DNA of 64,000 nt from Agelas oroides (taxonomy: Eukaryota > Porifera > Demospongiae > Agelasida > Agelasidae): contig OX422201.1 in assembly GCA_949130485.1 (NCBI GenBank), positions 2,392,516 through 2,456,515 on the forward strand, read 5' to 3'. Shown in pieces: positions 11,622 to 24,613 of the stretch. A program made the translations under genes and the position numbers. Each line of letters opens with the position of its first letter. Position 1 is the stretch's first letter. Below the pieces are notes generated by a model, which worked only from the letters and a program-made list of their open reading frames with translations, was not told where the DNA came from and made no database searches.

Positions 11622-14600
11622 TATCATGCCAATCAAAACGTAATGCTCTGGGATGACCACATTGAGCCCTATGTTCACAAGTGCCAGCACAGGACCCAGC
11701 ATGATGTAATCTAACATAGGCACTGGAGTCTTGGACATACTGGAGATCTGCATGATTCAATTGGGTATCATGCATTACCAGTGATACACATAATCAACAT
11801 TTACCAGAACAATGTAAAGCAATATGCGGGCAAGCCAGACTCCAAGCAAGCAACAACACAAGCAACAACACAAGCAACACTCCAATGGGTAAGCAACACT
11901 CCAATGGGTTGTGGCCAGTGGGACTGCAGCAGCTAGCTAAGGGTGAATCACCAGTACATTGTCAGATATCATAGATCATAGCACACAGACCATGCAAGTT
12001 ACACATAGCAGGGTTACTTTATTTGTCTGTGGGTATACCATGCAAAAGCCCTTAACTTATGTGAGACAGCTACAGAGAAATAGCTTGCCTTAAAGAGACA
12101 TCACACAATGGAGCCATTAGTGTCCTCTCTAAACAGTTACTCTGGTTAATGTTGTGCTCTCACTAACCCTTGTTGTCTGTGAACACGTGCACAACCTGGC
12201 TTGCATGTCAGAGGGATTCATTACACACTTAAAGTGTGCACCTATTCAACTTGGACATTCAAACCATAAAGCTAGCAGAAGAATTTCAGCCGCCTTAGCT
12301 TCTGTGTTCTGTAAGCAGCCTTGCTTGTCAATACATGCATGAACCATGTGCTTCTGGACCACTGTAAGAATGATGGTACACTCTAACACATACCGTAAAA
12401 TTGGGATAATAGGCACCCATGGAAAGTAAGCACCCCATGAATATAGGCACTCATTTTGATTACAACAACCACATCAGCGTTTATAAGCACCCATACAAAA
12501 ATAGGCACCCCACAAAAAACGGCACCCGTTACCACGCAAACTGAAGTGAATTTGTTGAGTCAGCCTTTCAAACATGGCAGCTAACTTTCGCCACTGTCTA
12601 TCTCCGATTGTAAGCACGCTATCAACACGGGATAAAAATCAAAATGTTGGTAAGGCATCTTGATAAAACATCCTTTTGCGGATTCGTTAGTTCCAAGCGC
12701 TTTACATTGGTGGGCAGGGGTTGGCAGCAATCGATTGATTGCCGACTAAATCTGTGGTTCTAGAAAAGCTACAGACATGGGACAGGAATTAACAGAAAAA
12801 GAACCTCTAGGACTAAAATAATATATCATAGCTAATTTGTTCCCACACAACTGTAAATATTACATGCGTTCCTTAGTACACCATGAATATAAGCAGCCCA
12901 CGATTATAAGCACCCATTCTGGCTGCTAATTTCGAAAATAGGCACCGGTGCTTAATATCCCGATTTTACGGTACATCTCCCAGTTGCTCAAGTGCACCCT
13001 GATTATCACCAATCATGAATTGTTCTGATAGTATGCAAAATATTACTACTTGAGACAAATTAAGAGTCTTAGTGTACCTACCATGAGTAGCTGAGCTGTC
13101 TTTGTGGTAGGCAGACAGAAGGCAAGCAAGAACAGCATACACTGTTTGTGCAACATCTGTCCAGGAGAGTAGGCTGCGTAGGTGAGGGCAAGCAGAATTA
13201 GCAGGAGTTGGGAAACCATCGGAGAAAATATGTTAGTGCCCTAGAGAAAGACAAAAAATTGCATTAAGTACAAACTCGTAAGAATCTGCACATGTCCACA
13301 TCCATTTTGCATATTTTACTCAATAAATGAAGCTAAGGAGCTAGCACAGAGCTCTTAAAAATGAATTGCAAGTGACTCTCTCACAGACGGTCAGGTACTA
13401 ATGCCACAGCAAGATTGCAGAGACAGGGATATCTGTCGGCACTCTCCCTAACCAGAAGGGTAACAACATCATATATGGCTATGGTAGACCTCATTTAGAG
13501 ATTTGTATATGCCAGTATACTGACATATACAAATCTCTAGGCACTCGACCAAAACGTTCACCCTTGAGGTAGAGTAAGTTTCAGATCTTCAGACACCATG
13601 TACATTCAGACACCATGTAGCTATATTTGGACACCCATACACCAATCCTAAGTGCTGAAACCGGGTAAGTAATGCATCAAATTGTAGCTTAGCCAGTCAT
13701 GGTGCTAGAGAATGACAGTCAGACACTGTTTACAGTCTACACTGGAGATGAAATTGCTAGCATTTTGGATACAGCTATGTTTGAACTTCAACAATGTTTT
13801 GACAGACAGCCTTTGTGTGTGTGTTTAGACTCAAGCATTTTTTGTACCACTGGGAAGGACCACCCCTCTCTTGCTGAATGCCCGGTGTTCATCATCATAG
13901 CTCCCTTTACTACAGAGCAAGAGCCTGGACACTACACCTACTATTTTCACTGTATGTGGAAGGTGACAAAATGACATTTTTCACTGATGTGACAAAATAA
14001 GCTTTCAAACAACGAGTGTGTAGTATCAGGTGAATCTACAAACACTTTCAAATTGATTGGCACAAGCCAGGTGTTTGTGCAATGTACAGGTGTGGAGATA
14101 TGTGGAAAAGCAAGAGGAATCACAAATAGTCACTGTGAACTTCCACATTAATCCAGATTGTCAGTATGTCCACATCTGAACATTGCACAAACACTGAAGA
14201 TCGGTAACTTATGCCAAGTGCCAAAAAGGTGAGAATAGGATCCAGTTGGGAATAACCTTAAGAACTTTTCAACCTAGCTTTACTAAAGGCCACATTTACA
14301 CAAGATCTCAAATTGCAACCAATTCTTCCAGCAAATCTGAGACGTTCCACTTCATGAGACAAATCATCTGTGCAGTTCCTTTCTCCAGACATTATTACAT
14401 GATTCCTTGGAAACCACCAATGTATTTGTGGCGTAGTGAAGGATATACATCATTTTTTGTCCAGTGTAAGAGTACAAAAGAAAATTGGTTGGACTTCAGC
14501 TCAAGTCTTAAGCAATGCCTATAGTTCCAAGGTACATGCATGGTAAAAGCATCTGACTGGTATCCTAAATGCCCGTATGCATGGGGTCATCTAGATGACC

Positions 14601-16306
14601 AGTGTTTCTTTTTCTGTAATATATGATTAAACTGAGGTTATATAGGTTTATGTAAATGGATTACTTACTGCAACTGAACGTCCCCCCTTTCCTGCCCCCT
14701 TTGTGAGCAAAATCCACAGTCCACGAAGAAAGCAGAGCATGCTGCCTGCAATCATCGCCCCACAAAATAGAACCCTCAAGGTTATTGTCAATCCACCGAG
14801 TGTCACCTGCATTACAAGTTTGAGGGAGAGAGAGATTGTCTTGGTAAATATAAAAACCAACTGTCAGAGCATCTAGCACAATCCATGCACCTATTCCTAA
14901 TATTATTAGAAGAGAAATAATTGAGAAACTTGTGCCACAACATATTCTAACCCACCATAAGCAAAAGCATGTCGTCACTGGCTTCTCTCTGTTTATGTTT
15001 ATAGCTACAACAATGTAACACTAATGATTTGCTGTTTTACATACTGGATAATACCAGCCTTTCACTCCAAATGTAGCAGTAAATAACAGTTCTGCAATCA
15101 GTAAGAACTGCCCTTCTGTTACATCAAACCTGTATAAATAGATACACATTCCCACACAAGTGATCATCACTTTAGAGTGCAATAGCTATACCTGTATACA
15201 AGACCAACTAACACTATTATCTATAGGAATCATTGCAGCTATACCTTTGAAAGTGAAATATTCCACTCACAAATGTCTGCCAGTGGTAGAGATAGTTTGT
15301 CTCCACCATCAGCAGCACAACTGTCAGGGCTACATATGGGTGATCATTGAACCCAGTTGCACTTATTGCTGCCATTGCCAATAACACAATGGATGCAGCA
15401 TCACATCCATGATCAAACAACTCGGCTATGTAGTCATCCATGTCGGTTCGAGTGCATTGCTTGCCATCAAGGGCATCAAGGGTCTGATAGAGGAAGACTG
15501 AAACAGCATACCAGAGATACACCCACTGTGGTGCCTATAGAGTAATAGATATAGATATATACACAAGTTACCATCATGACACCAAACATAAGTTCACTAA
15601 CTACTCAGATCTGAATTAAGCAATTCAAAATCTAGTTAGTAAACTTGGATTCACTGGCCAACTTGTTGGCCATTCTCACTCACTAGCTACTTGAATGGGG
15701 TTTATCTCAGGGACATAGCAAGGAGGACTTCAGGGGTTTTAGATACATAAACCCCTTTGGTGAATGTAGTCCCAATAATATTATTACATAGATAGAATCA
15801 GCTTTGGCAGTGTATAGGTGATGACACTGTTCTGTGGTATGGTAGCAAGTTGGATATGCACAAATTAAGCCCAATCCCTAATGACTCAAGGAAGTCATTA
15901 CGATTGAGCTTGAATACTGCTAAAAACCTGAAAGCAATGAGAGAGCTTCCTAAATACAGTCAAAGAAATATCAAATGTTGCCCTGCACTACGTATGCACA
16001 CAAAAGAAATGCCCAAAACTCTCTTTCAAAACCCGTGTAACTCTAGCTCTAAAATCTGGATTAGTCCATTGTAAAATCACTTACATTGCCTTGAGCATTG
16101 TAGTCCAGAATTATCACAAGAAGGGTGCTGGCAATGTTGATGACAAGTCCAGTCAGTGTAAGTAGATTAGGTGTCACCCACAATGGAATATTCCCGGCAA
16201 GTTTCCACCAAAAGTGGTCCATGTAAGGTTCCAGAAATGAAATTCCTTCCCTGGCATACTTGTGTCTTTTAAGACCTTCTATCTGCTCTGCAGTCAATCC
16301 CACCAT
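11622..16306 (-). CDS. CEPT1/CHPT1-like: Choline/ethanolamine phosphotransferase (CDP-alcohol phosphatidyltransferase), C-terminal exon missing
   Basis: Transfers phosphocholine or phosphoethanolamine from the CDP-alcohol to diacylglycerol in the last step of the Kennedy pathway, in ER/Golgi membranes. Minus-strand exons: 16306-16085, 15534-15245, 15129-15045, 14806-14669, 13240-13082 and 11747-11622. All have GT/AG sites and phases that agree, giving 340 residues so far against about 400 for vertebrate enzymes. Exon 1 begins MVGLTAEQIEGLKRHKY, the family start, with ISFLEPYMDHFWWKL and IPLWVTPNLLTLTGL. Exon 2 carries DALDGKQCTRT...AELFDHGCD and HWQTFVSGIFHF. Exon 4 has the conserved GAGKGG, and exons 5-6 the later membrane helices. 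Compared with the motif DGxxAR-x8-GxxxDxxxD, the Ala is Cys, the first Arg is Thr and the second Gly is Ala; the three Asp remain. An upstream non-coding exon is likely because GCGCAG precedes the start. Substrate preference cannot be read. Confidence 0.88.
12391..12973. mobile_element. MITE with TACCGTAAAATYGGGATAATA ends
   Basis: Starts TACCGTAAAATTGGGATAAT and ends in the complement (..ATATCCCGATTTTACGGTA), with repeated GGCACCC/GGGTGC subterminal words. The interior (AATCGATTGATTGCCGAC, GATAAAACATCCTTTTGCGG) matches copies at 42148-42688 and 44543-44960 in opposite orientation. A TA at each end suggests a TA target, as in mariner-like elements, or an ACAT duplication. It sits in the intron between phosphotransferase exons 5 and 6. 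Confidence 0.75.
13496..13539. repeat. Perfect 16-bp stem hairpin
   Basis: TAGAGATTTGTATATG is followed after 12 bases by its exact complement. It is intronic in the phosphotransferase gene. Origin unknown, perhaps a very short inverted-repeat element. Confidence 0.7.
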
Positions 16307-16333
16307 TCTGCGCAATATCAAGCAAGCAATCAA

Positions 16334-17436
16334 TCAGACATTGCAAAAAGAAATCTCTTTAGATTGAAAGCTGACATCCAAAGTTATAGCCATGCACTGC
16401 TCGGGGTAGATGGTTCAGCACCATCGTTTCCTCCCAGCTGATGAACTGGTAACCTTCCCACACATGCTCTACTGTGGCAGAATTCTCCGTCATCCCCACC
16501 TTTGACCTCCAATAACGTGTCCAGAGTAGTGCATGGCTGCATAAATTGACACTCTCTTTAGTTTAATGTTAACTGGAACATTCAGTCAAAATTATGGCAC
16601 AATTTCAAACTTTATATTGGTAACAGAAAATAAAATTTCCGTCTTGCAGGACTCAACCAAAAAGTCAATCAATTAAAATCAAACACTCTTCAATCAACCA
16701 AACAAACAGTCAATTAGCCAAGCAATCAGTCTGTTTTCACTAGTCTTGTTACCTGACCTATATTCGATAAATTTTCAAATGAGCCTTTGAATGAGGGAAA
16801 TTGTTTCACATGTAGATCTTTGCAAAGTGTGGGTATGGAAAGTGAACCATCTCCAAACTAGTTATTGTATGGTTGCAAGTAGTACATGACAAATATTGGT
16901 ACTAGCCTTGTTCCTAATGTGTGCCAGTATTTGCTGTGTGGCATGAGCGGCCATAGAATAGCTAATTTGTGCCATAGTATACAAAAGTAGCACAAGCATG
17001 TACATTCAAGTGCTGTGAGTGCACAGTGTAACATGAATGTGAAAAGTGGTGCCATTATTTAGCGAGAATCAACCAAGAAAGAGTTGCTGTGGCTGAGTTT
17101 CTCCCTCAAATGTGACTTGTATACTGATCTTTGTGCCCTATCTCCTGTGCATTTCACGAGTAATGTTGAGAATTTTGTGTTAAATCTTGAAGGAACGGAT
17201 TCTCGGAGATAGAAACTGTAACTTACTATGGCTCCAAGGTGCTGTGAAAGTGAACGTAGCTTTGCACTAACAAGAAAGTGTTGGAGTTGGAGGTGTACAA
17301 CAAAGGATTCATTGCAGGGAATTGTGGCTATAGCAAATGTATATATACTATAAGGGCTGAGGGCTGTGTGAATTTACAGGACTGTTACTGAGTTGCTGAA
17401 AGCAAATGATCACATCTTGTTGAATGGGCTTTATTG
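16334..17436. other. Intergenic, no gene supported
   Basis: Upstream side of the phosphotransferase gene, where its promoter and a 5' non-coding exon are expected. No coding exon with supporting motifs was found. Confidence 0.35.
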
Positions 17437-17519
17437 TAGCCTCACTCCCTCTTTTTACCTTCCATTTGCATTCATGATAACACACTGGGGCAGAAGAGTG
17501 GTGTGAAGGAACAAGGCTA
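17437..17519. mobile_element. Degenerate MITE related to the TAGCCTCGTTCCC family
   Basis: Begins TAGCCTCACTCCCTCTTTTT, carries TACCTTCCATTTGCATTCAT as in the element at 6189-6288, and ends AAGGAACAAGGCTA. The inverted ends are eroded. Confidence 0.5.
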
Positions 17520-17774
17520 GCTAGCAGGGATGGCAAGAAAGCCCCTTTGAACATGCAAAAGTGAACCACGCTGCCAAACAAGAAAGCCAAATGCAGTGAA
17601 CTAGATGGATGCTAGTTTGCGGTTGTTCAGTCATGCTCAACTGCACTATTGATGTCGTTTTTTAATGAAGTAAACCATTGGAACGTTATTCTTAGTGAAA
17701 CTCAGTATTAAGTATTGTATTTGAATGTTATTATGTTTCCAAGAATGTAATTTGCTAATTAGCTGCCAATATCT

Positions 17775-17888
17775 GTGTGGGAGGTCAAAGACACTGGTGA
17801 GCCACTATTCTCATATGGCACTGGGAAGCCCTAGCTTGCAGTGCCATATGAGAATATTGGCACATCAGTGCTTTTGATCCTCCCACAC
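17775..17888. mobile_element. Palindromic MITE with GTGTGGGAGG ends
   Basis: GTGTGGGAGGTCAAAGACAC and its near-complement at the right end, plus inner arms TATTCTCATATGGCACTG and the complement, form a hairpin of about 50 bp per arm. No clear target duplication. Confidence 0.6.
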
Positions 17889-18343
17889 ACTATATGGCAA
17901 TGGCATATGTTAAATCATAAACCACTTTGTAAACAAGCTGGTTAAAGCCACACAAGTTAATTTCCTGTTTCTGTTACCTGATTACAATCAGATGTAACAG
18001 ATGTAATCAGTATTCAGCATGCAAGGTGCACTCAGTGGCTTTTATACTCGGGCTGTTTAGATGGACAAGTGTTTGGCATTGTGCCCAGTCCTCACCCACC
18101 ACAATGCATTTTGCTGCATGTACTAAATTTGAGACACTGTGTATTTTCTTTCTACTTGAGTTTCTCCCCCCCCCCCACCTCCCAAAAAAAGAAGCCTGGT
18201 TGCCTTGTCATTTTTAAGTGACTTGTTGGACCAGAAACAGGAAATAACTTTGCAAGGCCTAAGTGCTACATGTAAATAGGGCTCAAACACTCTGGAATGT
18301 AAATTTCATTGGTCAGAATATATATCTAATCTTACAACATCTT

Positions 18344-18405
18344 AGCCTCGTTCCCAGGCTCTCCCCAGTGACGGAAAGCTGGGCAGGGCCTGGGAACGAG
18401 GCTAA
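18344..18405. mobile_element. 62-bp MITE, TAGCCTCGTTCCCAGGC family
   Basis: Ends TAGCCTCGTTCCCAGGC and GCCTGGGAACGAGGCTA enclose a short GACGGAAAGCTGGGC core. Flanks ACAACATCT and ACATCATCT match at 8 of 9 positions, fitting a 9-bp target duplication. Confidence 0.8.
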
Positions 18406-18892
18406 CATCATCTGATATTCCAAATTGTGTAACAAGCACTATACATAGAAATCTACAATATTGTCTGCATATGTGTGACTTGACTTTGTGGAGGAGTATA
18501 AAATGACACACCTATCAGGCATTTTTATAGCTACAGAAGAGTGCGACCACATTGCTTTTTGTGCTTCCCAGATTTTATCCTGCTACATACAGCATTAGCC
18601 TTGTACCTTTCTCACACCTGACATTGGCCACATTGATTAAAAAATGTTGCTATTGGGCTCAGTCCCAGTTTTGTAGCATTTCAAGCTGATTTACAAACAT
18701 CGTTTTGTGCTCTCCAGTTTTGTTTACTTGTATCATATTTTGTGTGGGGCAGAGCAGTGTAAACATCCTAATGTGTTTTGGAAACTGTTAGCTACATTTA
18801 CATTCACAGTTTGTTCACAACAGCCACAGAACCATAATCAACTGGTACTTTGGTAGAGACATCCCAGGATGCTTTTCGGAATCAGGGCCGTA

Positions 18893-19030
18893 GACAAGTT
18901 TTTTAGTTTGGGGGTGCTAACTTTCACTACACATCATAAGCAGTTGTGTGCTGTGGCTATGTGCTATATCATTCAAATACAAACGCCAAAAATTTGGGGG
19001 TGCTTCAGCACCCACTTGTCTACGGCCTTG
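18893..19030. mobile_element. Short MITE with CAGGGCCGTAGACAAGT ends
   Basis: CAGGGCCGTAGACAAGT at the left and its near-complement ACTTGTCTACGGCCTTG at the right, with GGGGGTGCT and AGCACCC inside. GGAAT directly flanks both ends (18888-18892, 19031-19035). The CAGGG start resembles hAT elements, but a 5-bp duplication does not, so the superfamily is open. Confidence 0.65.
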
Positions 19031-19035
19031 GGAAT

Positions 19036-20272
19036 GGGTGGTGTTCTGGAGTTTGATTACTAACCTCCTAAAGTCTTTTATGTACCAGAGGACTTATAAA
19101 AGATCTAAATCCTGCAAAAGATAATTGAACAATACAGCAGTGCGTTGCTTCTTAACTGCCATTAACATTTTATCTACAAAAATTGTTGGTGGTTGGATAG
19201 TGTAGTTGCCTAAATTTGGGCACTCAATTATGTACTTGGTGTTTAAATTTAGGCAACATAGTGAAAGACTTTTGTAAAAAGTGCTGAAAATTTCAACGGG
19301 AATGCACAAAATCTTGCAAACGACAATGGCAAATAACATTTAGGATAAAGTTCTGCTGAACTCATGCCCAGGAGAAGGAGTGTCCAGCTAGCACAACCAA
19401 CTCATGCAAACAGCATTCCAGGATCATGTTTGCACACTTAACCTGCACTTATTAACAAGTTTGAGGCTACTGCTGCGACTGCTTTGTGCATGCCTTCTCA
19501 ATATTTTTTGTGACTTTAGGTGCTGAGAGGTGTATTCCAGGTCCTTGAACTTCTGAGGCTGTCAGTGTTATCCCATTGTACATTTGCAGAAACTAGTATA
19601 TAGGATGCATATTATTCTAGCTACATCAAAACAAAATTACAAATGACGCTAAACAAACAAACAGTACTCTATCAGTAAGTTATCACCAGTATGCAGATCT
19701 AATCAGGTGGCACCTCTGAATCTAAACTACTAACCTTTGAACTTAAACTACTACTACAAGTCATCCATGATTCAGTGAGGGGTAGTTTTGGAACCAGACC
19801 CTCACACATGGATGGTCTGGTTCCGAGACCTTGGGAGAGGGCAAAGTACCATGCCAAGTTCCTACAGAAAACATGGTTGAAGCTTGCACGTGAGAGCTAA
19901 TTAGTGCAACAAGCATGCCCACTCTCTGAAGCATGCACGACTTATATAGTGTTGCATACTTAGTTCAGTTCAAGACACATTACACACAACTAACTATTGC
20001 AGTCAAATTTCATTGCAGCAGTATTATATCAGCAATTTCATCACAATCTGGGTTGAACTACTTAAACAAAAACTACTTTTTCAGGGATTCTCTCTGTTGG
20101 CTGGTATTCATGATTTTTGGTTCCTTCAATTCCAACCCGAATTTTTATCATCAATTGCCAACGTTTCAACTACAGTGCTGTAGTCTTCTTCAGGGCACAT
20201 CTACATACAACACTGGGAATACTGCTTAAGTACAATAATCAGGTAAGCTAGTTGCTAACGAAAACTGTCTGG
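19036..20272. other. Intergenic, nothing recognised
   Basis: Only a small eroded inverted repeat (GGAACCAGACC.. ..GGTCTGGTTCCGAGACC near 19790-19830), probably a relic of the AAGCCAGACC family. Confidence 0.35.
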
Positions 20273-20281
20273 GCTCTGAAT

Positions 20282-20675
20282 TAGTCTCGTAAGCCAGACC
20301 CACTTCCGCAAGAGAGGGAAGGGTCTGGTGAACTGTGTATACAAGCCTTGTCCCGGCGCACTGTACAGTGCGCCCCAATCACGTTGCAGTATTTTGTCAC
20401 ATGATACATTACATCGTTGTTTCAGTAGCAATAGCAGTCTTGAAAACAGCGAAAGAGAGCTAGGACATCTTTTCCACTACTGCAGTAGCTGTAAAAACAC
20501 TTTGAGAATAGTCTTCAGGGAGCGTGCTTACCCCGCAACAGGTAATTCAAGAGTGCATTATTTGAAATCTGGTTATGTCATCCAGCTAATTGCATTCCGG
20601 TGGGACAAGGCTTGTATACGCAGTTCACCAGACCCTAACCCTCTCTTGCGGAAGTGGGTCTGGCTTGCGAGACTA
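20282..20675. mobile_element. 394-bp MITE, TAGTCTCG..AAGCCAGACC family, perfect 9-bp target duplication
   Basis: Inverted ends of about 65 bp: TAGTCTCGTAAGCCAGACCC, then CTTCCGCAAGAGAGGGAAGG and GTCTGGTGAACTG. The exact 9-mer GCTCTGAAT flanks it at 20273-20281 and 20676-20684. Its core (CACGTTGCAGTATTTTGTCA, GCAATAGCAGTCTTGAAAAC) is shared with the copy at 33506-33906. Long inverted ends plus a 9-bp duplication are Mutator-like features. No transposase is encoded. Confidence 0.88.
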
Positions 20676-20779
20676 GCTCTGAATAGAGAAGATTGAACTT
20701 GACTAAGGCCACACAAAGTGTTTCTGAGAAGTCCTACAAGTGACTTAAAAATGACCAGCTACCAGGCATTTCATTTTTT

Positions 20780-20845
20780 TTTTGTTTGTTTGTTTTTTGT
20801 TTGTCTGTTTGCTTGTCTGTTTGTCTGTTTGTTTGTTTTTTGTTC
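20780..20845. repeat. TTTG/TCTG microsatellite
   Basis: Imperfect tetranucleotide run (TTTG and TCTG units with T expansions). Confidence 0.85.
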
Positions 20846-23800
20846 TGTTTTGGAAAGAAAATGATGTACAAACAGCAAAATGCATCACGGTGGGTGAGGT
20901 CTGGGCACAACACTACAAAATGCACACAGTGCCAGACACTTGTGCATCTATCTAAACAGCCAAAGCTTGGATGGTACAGCCACTGACTGCAGGTTGTGTA
21001 TATACTAGGCCTTGGCAAATTTTAAGCATAATATAGTACAGGTAGAATAGCATCATGTTTGAGCATAATACACTGGTTTCAGCCAACATAATTAATAGTG
21101 TACCTTTCCTGTTATACTATCCATCGGGACTTTTTGATGTTCACATCACGAGAAGACTAGGTCTAGGTACAGTTAAAGCATTTTCAGCCTCCCTAGCTAG
21201 TTCACTATCCCCAAATTCACTGCTGCATTGTAGTGTTTAATAGCCACACATGTGCTATGGGTCAGAGGACAATGGTTAATTACCATTACATCATACTCCA
21301 GAACATCATTTCCTGGGAATTGCCAGCATAGCATGAACAATAATTGCCAAGGCCTATATAGTGTAAACACTGCGGTTGAATGTTGAATACTGATTACATC
21401 TGATTACATAAGTCAGGTAGCTTGACCCACACACACACAAACCAGAAACAGGAAATTAACCGTATGTGGCCTGTTGCTTTGGGAGGTATACTGACAGTGG
21501 TACACATGCAACAAATGTTTGGTACTGATATTCAGGATGTGTGGCGTAGTCATGACACAGTATTTGTGCCTTTAGCCTGTAAATCCTGGTGAGAACACTG
21601 GTATGAACCATACCAACTAAGGTTTGTGACTTAGGTATACATGAACTATACAAATTACAGTTATGGGGGTGTGGTCATTTTACTGGGGCATCGTATAAGA
21701 TCACACTCCAGGGACAACACCACTGTAGACAAGGCACATGAACAACACACTGTTACGTATGTTGAGGTAACAGGTTATGTATGAGCACGAGTCTAGGCAC
21801 TGCACTTACTGATTGAAGCAAGCCTTTCATGGGGCAAACAAACACCTGATCTCGCAGACTAGAATCTCATGTGGGGAGGAGAGAGCTTGGTCAAATTCCC
21901 ATCATCATTTCATGCCTAACACACCAAGAACTTCTTGGCATGTTAATTGGAGCACGTGGCATTTTAATGAAAGTTCTCCCTTTCAGAACACGTCCTAATT
22001 ATGTTCACACCTATATTATTAGGCGCCCTACCACAACACAAAAACTTGATGCGAATTTGACCAGACTCTCTCTTCCCTATGTGAGACTCTGGCCTGCAGG
22101 ACTAATAAACACCTATGCGAAAGACAAGGTACTAAAGTTGCACATCAATAGTTTAAAACCCACCATAACTGGTTGGTGTAATTATAAAATTGCGAACAAT
22201 ACACGTAACACACAGCTTACAAAGTTGCTTTTCTCAGCTTACTGCCAACAGTAGGTCAATTTCCCCAACTCATGCAAACAGTATGTCAATTCCCCAAAGC
22301 ATACCACACTGGGCACCGGGTTGAGAGAACTGCAAAACACTGTACACAGCAGGCATTTCAGCTGCATGCCTACCAGTCTTATTTTAAGTAGATAGAAATA
22401 GGCCATTGCTGTACAAACTACTCCTCCTGTAAAAGAAGCACCAGCCATGATGCAGTGCAATACTGAAATGCACACGTCTGTTTTGATCTTCCCATGGTGG
22501 CATGTGTCAAGCACAGATTTTACACTGTCTCACGACACAAAACCAACTCCCACAGCTTGTTAATTCTGAGCATGCCATGTCAATTCTCAAGACAGAAAGC
22601 TGCATGGGTGGGGCCTGGGAACATAAGGTAGATGCTGGTATTATGGGTCAGAGAGTATTATGGGTTCCACATATAACTTTAACTCTAAACTTGAAGGTAT
22701 GTGTATGTACGTAGGTGCCATTATCTAGCAACTCTCCCATCAAAACGTGTTTGTTATGTAGTATTTTTCAAGGTTTGATGATTTCTGGGGTGCCACATTA
22801 TAAACCCTGGACAGTATTATGTTGACATTAATACCATGGTCGACTGGAAATTGCTCCAGTCAGATTATCAGAACAGAGAGGTTATAAAATGTTAGAATAT
22901 ACAGTTTGAACTCCAACTGAAATCAACAAAACACCTGGTTTGCTCACGATACCAGCAATTGATTCATAATATCTGCATGAGTGATTTACATAGGTTTCTT
23001 TTAGAACCACTGCCTAGGGGGGTAGCTAAAATACTATTTTTTAATTATAAGTGGTACATTTTCTGGAGAAATGTTTTAAGAAATCGCACTAAAAAATGAG
23101 TAGTAATTCAGCTTAACCGTCTCATAATACCAGCATTTATCTTATGCGAGTTAAGTCCCTAGAAATTATGAGAGAAGCTGTCCCACAGACATGAGTCACG
23201 ACAGTTACAAAATTGCTATAAAAATAAAATAAAACCAGAATAAAACTTACTCAGTCTACGGCAATTTACAGATAAAGGTACACATCCTTCGGAGTTTACC
23301 TTCAGAGCTTTTGGTACTTGACCGATGTTACTTGACCGCCCTTTGCGGCTTTTTGGTCGGGACTTGTTGACACTGAGATCGAGACTACAGCTTCTTCGTG
23401 AGGGGTGGGTCTGGGCACGAGACTAGGCCTATAATCCGGAAACTAATCCGGGTTCGTGTAAATGCGCCTGATTGCAATCCCGGGTTACGTAACCCACCTC
23501 CGGATACGGGTTGAACACACCCTGTGCAGAGCGAACCGAGCGAATGAAACAGTACACGACACCTCGACAACCGAACTATGATACACCTCGGAAAGGAAAG
23601 GCCACACTGAGAACAACGAACGACTGCTTAAAGCGTTGTCTTCACTCCAGGAACACAAAGACAGGGCTACTCACGGAAGTGGTGTACGAAGCAAACTTCC
23701 GCATAAGGAATATTTATACAGAAAACAATTTACACAAAATACATCAAAATATTTGTTTATACGTAATCCATGTACATGCTACTGACAATGTAAGGGTCAC

Positions 23801-24509
23801 AACAATGGCCTCTGAGCGTGAGTGCATTGTCTGATAGCAATAAATTACAGGTATTCTATGAGAATCCACAAGTATTCTGTCAAGTATCTCTATGAGAATT
23901 TACAAGTATTCTACAGGATTTAGAACACCTACTCTTGACCATTCACATTAAAGCATTTGCTACAACCATGATCTAATGACAGGGTTATATATACCCTGTC
24001 TGAAATCATAGATAGTTTGTAGCTCTATTACCTTGTACCTATGTTGGAACCGAATGCGCACTGGAATGATGTAATCGGTTTGAAGTGTGCATGGCCCAGT
24101 GTGCTGTTCCCATGTGAAGCTGAAGTTGGCAAGACTATTACTGCATGTACTGGTGTGATGCCGCAATCACACACAGGAAGTGAGAGGTTGGACTTACAGA
24201 TGTTTTCTATCAGTAGAGTGCGGCTTTAAGTTTTCTAGAATATATAATTCTGCTGGGTCTCTTTCCAAGGGTTCCCTCCTACCAACTAGCATGCGCTATT
24301 TTGTATGGGATACTGTTTTCAATACAAAACCATTGACTAACTTGGTTTACCAAACACTGATTGGCGATTTAAACATCTTGTGTCAAATATAGATGTTCAG
24401 TGTCTCGATTTATATTTAGGATCAGTGTGCAAATCATGAGCTAATGTAAAGAAACAAATTGTGATGCCTACTGAAAGTTGCAGCGTGTAAGAGTGGAACC
24501 TAAACTAGC
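20846..24509. other. Intergenic, no gene supported; CpG-rich patch at 23330-23560
   Basis: No frame shows conserved motifs. The patch around 23330-23560 is clearly richer in C, G and CpG (ATCCGGGTTCG, CCCGGGTTACGTAACC) and carries GGGTCTGGGCACGAGACTA, a degenerate end of the AAGCCAGACC/GAGACTA elements. It is therefore probably transposon-derived, though a promoter cannot be excluded. Confidence 0.35.
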
Positions 24510-24613
24510 TAGTTTCACAAGCCAGACCCACAAACTCAGCATGGATTGCTTTCATGACATTGTGAAAGTAATCTGCACTAGGGTTGGTTAATTAGGTCTG
24601 GCTTGCAAGTCTA
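24510..24613. mobile_element. Degenerate short MITE, AAGCCAGACC family
   Basis: TAGTTTCACAAGCCAGACCC at the left pairs with GGTCTGGCTTGCAAGTCTA at the right. The core is unrelated to the longer copies and no clean target duplication remains. Confidence 0.6.

Noticed and set aside
20328-20696. 122-codon open frame, with a similar one at 33453-33773
   Set aside because: Both are translations of the same MITE; no coding role.
21871-22254. 127-codon open frame
   Set aside because: No recognisable family or exon structure, and composition like the non-coding surroundings.
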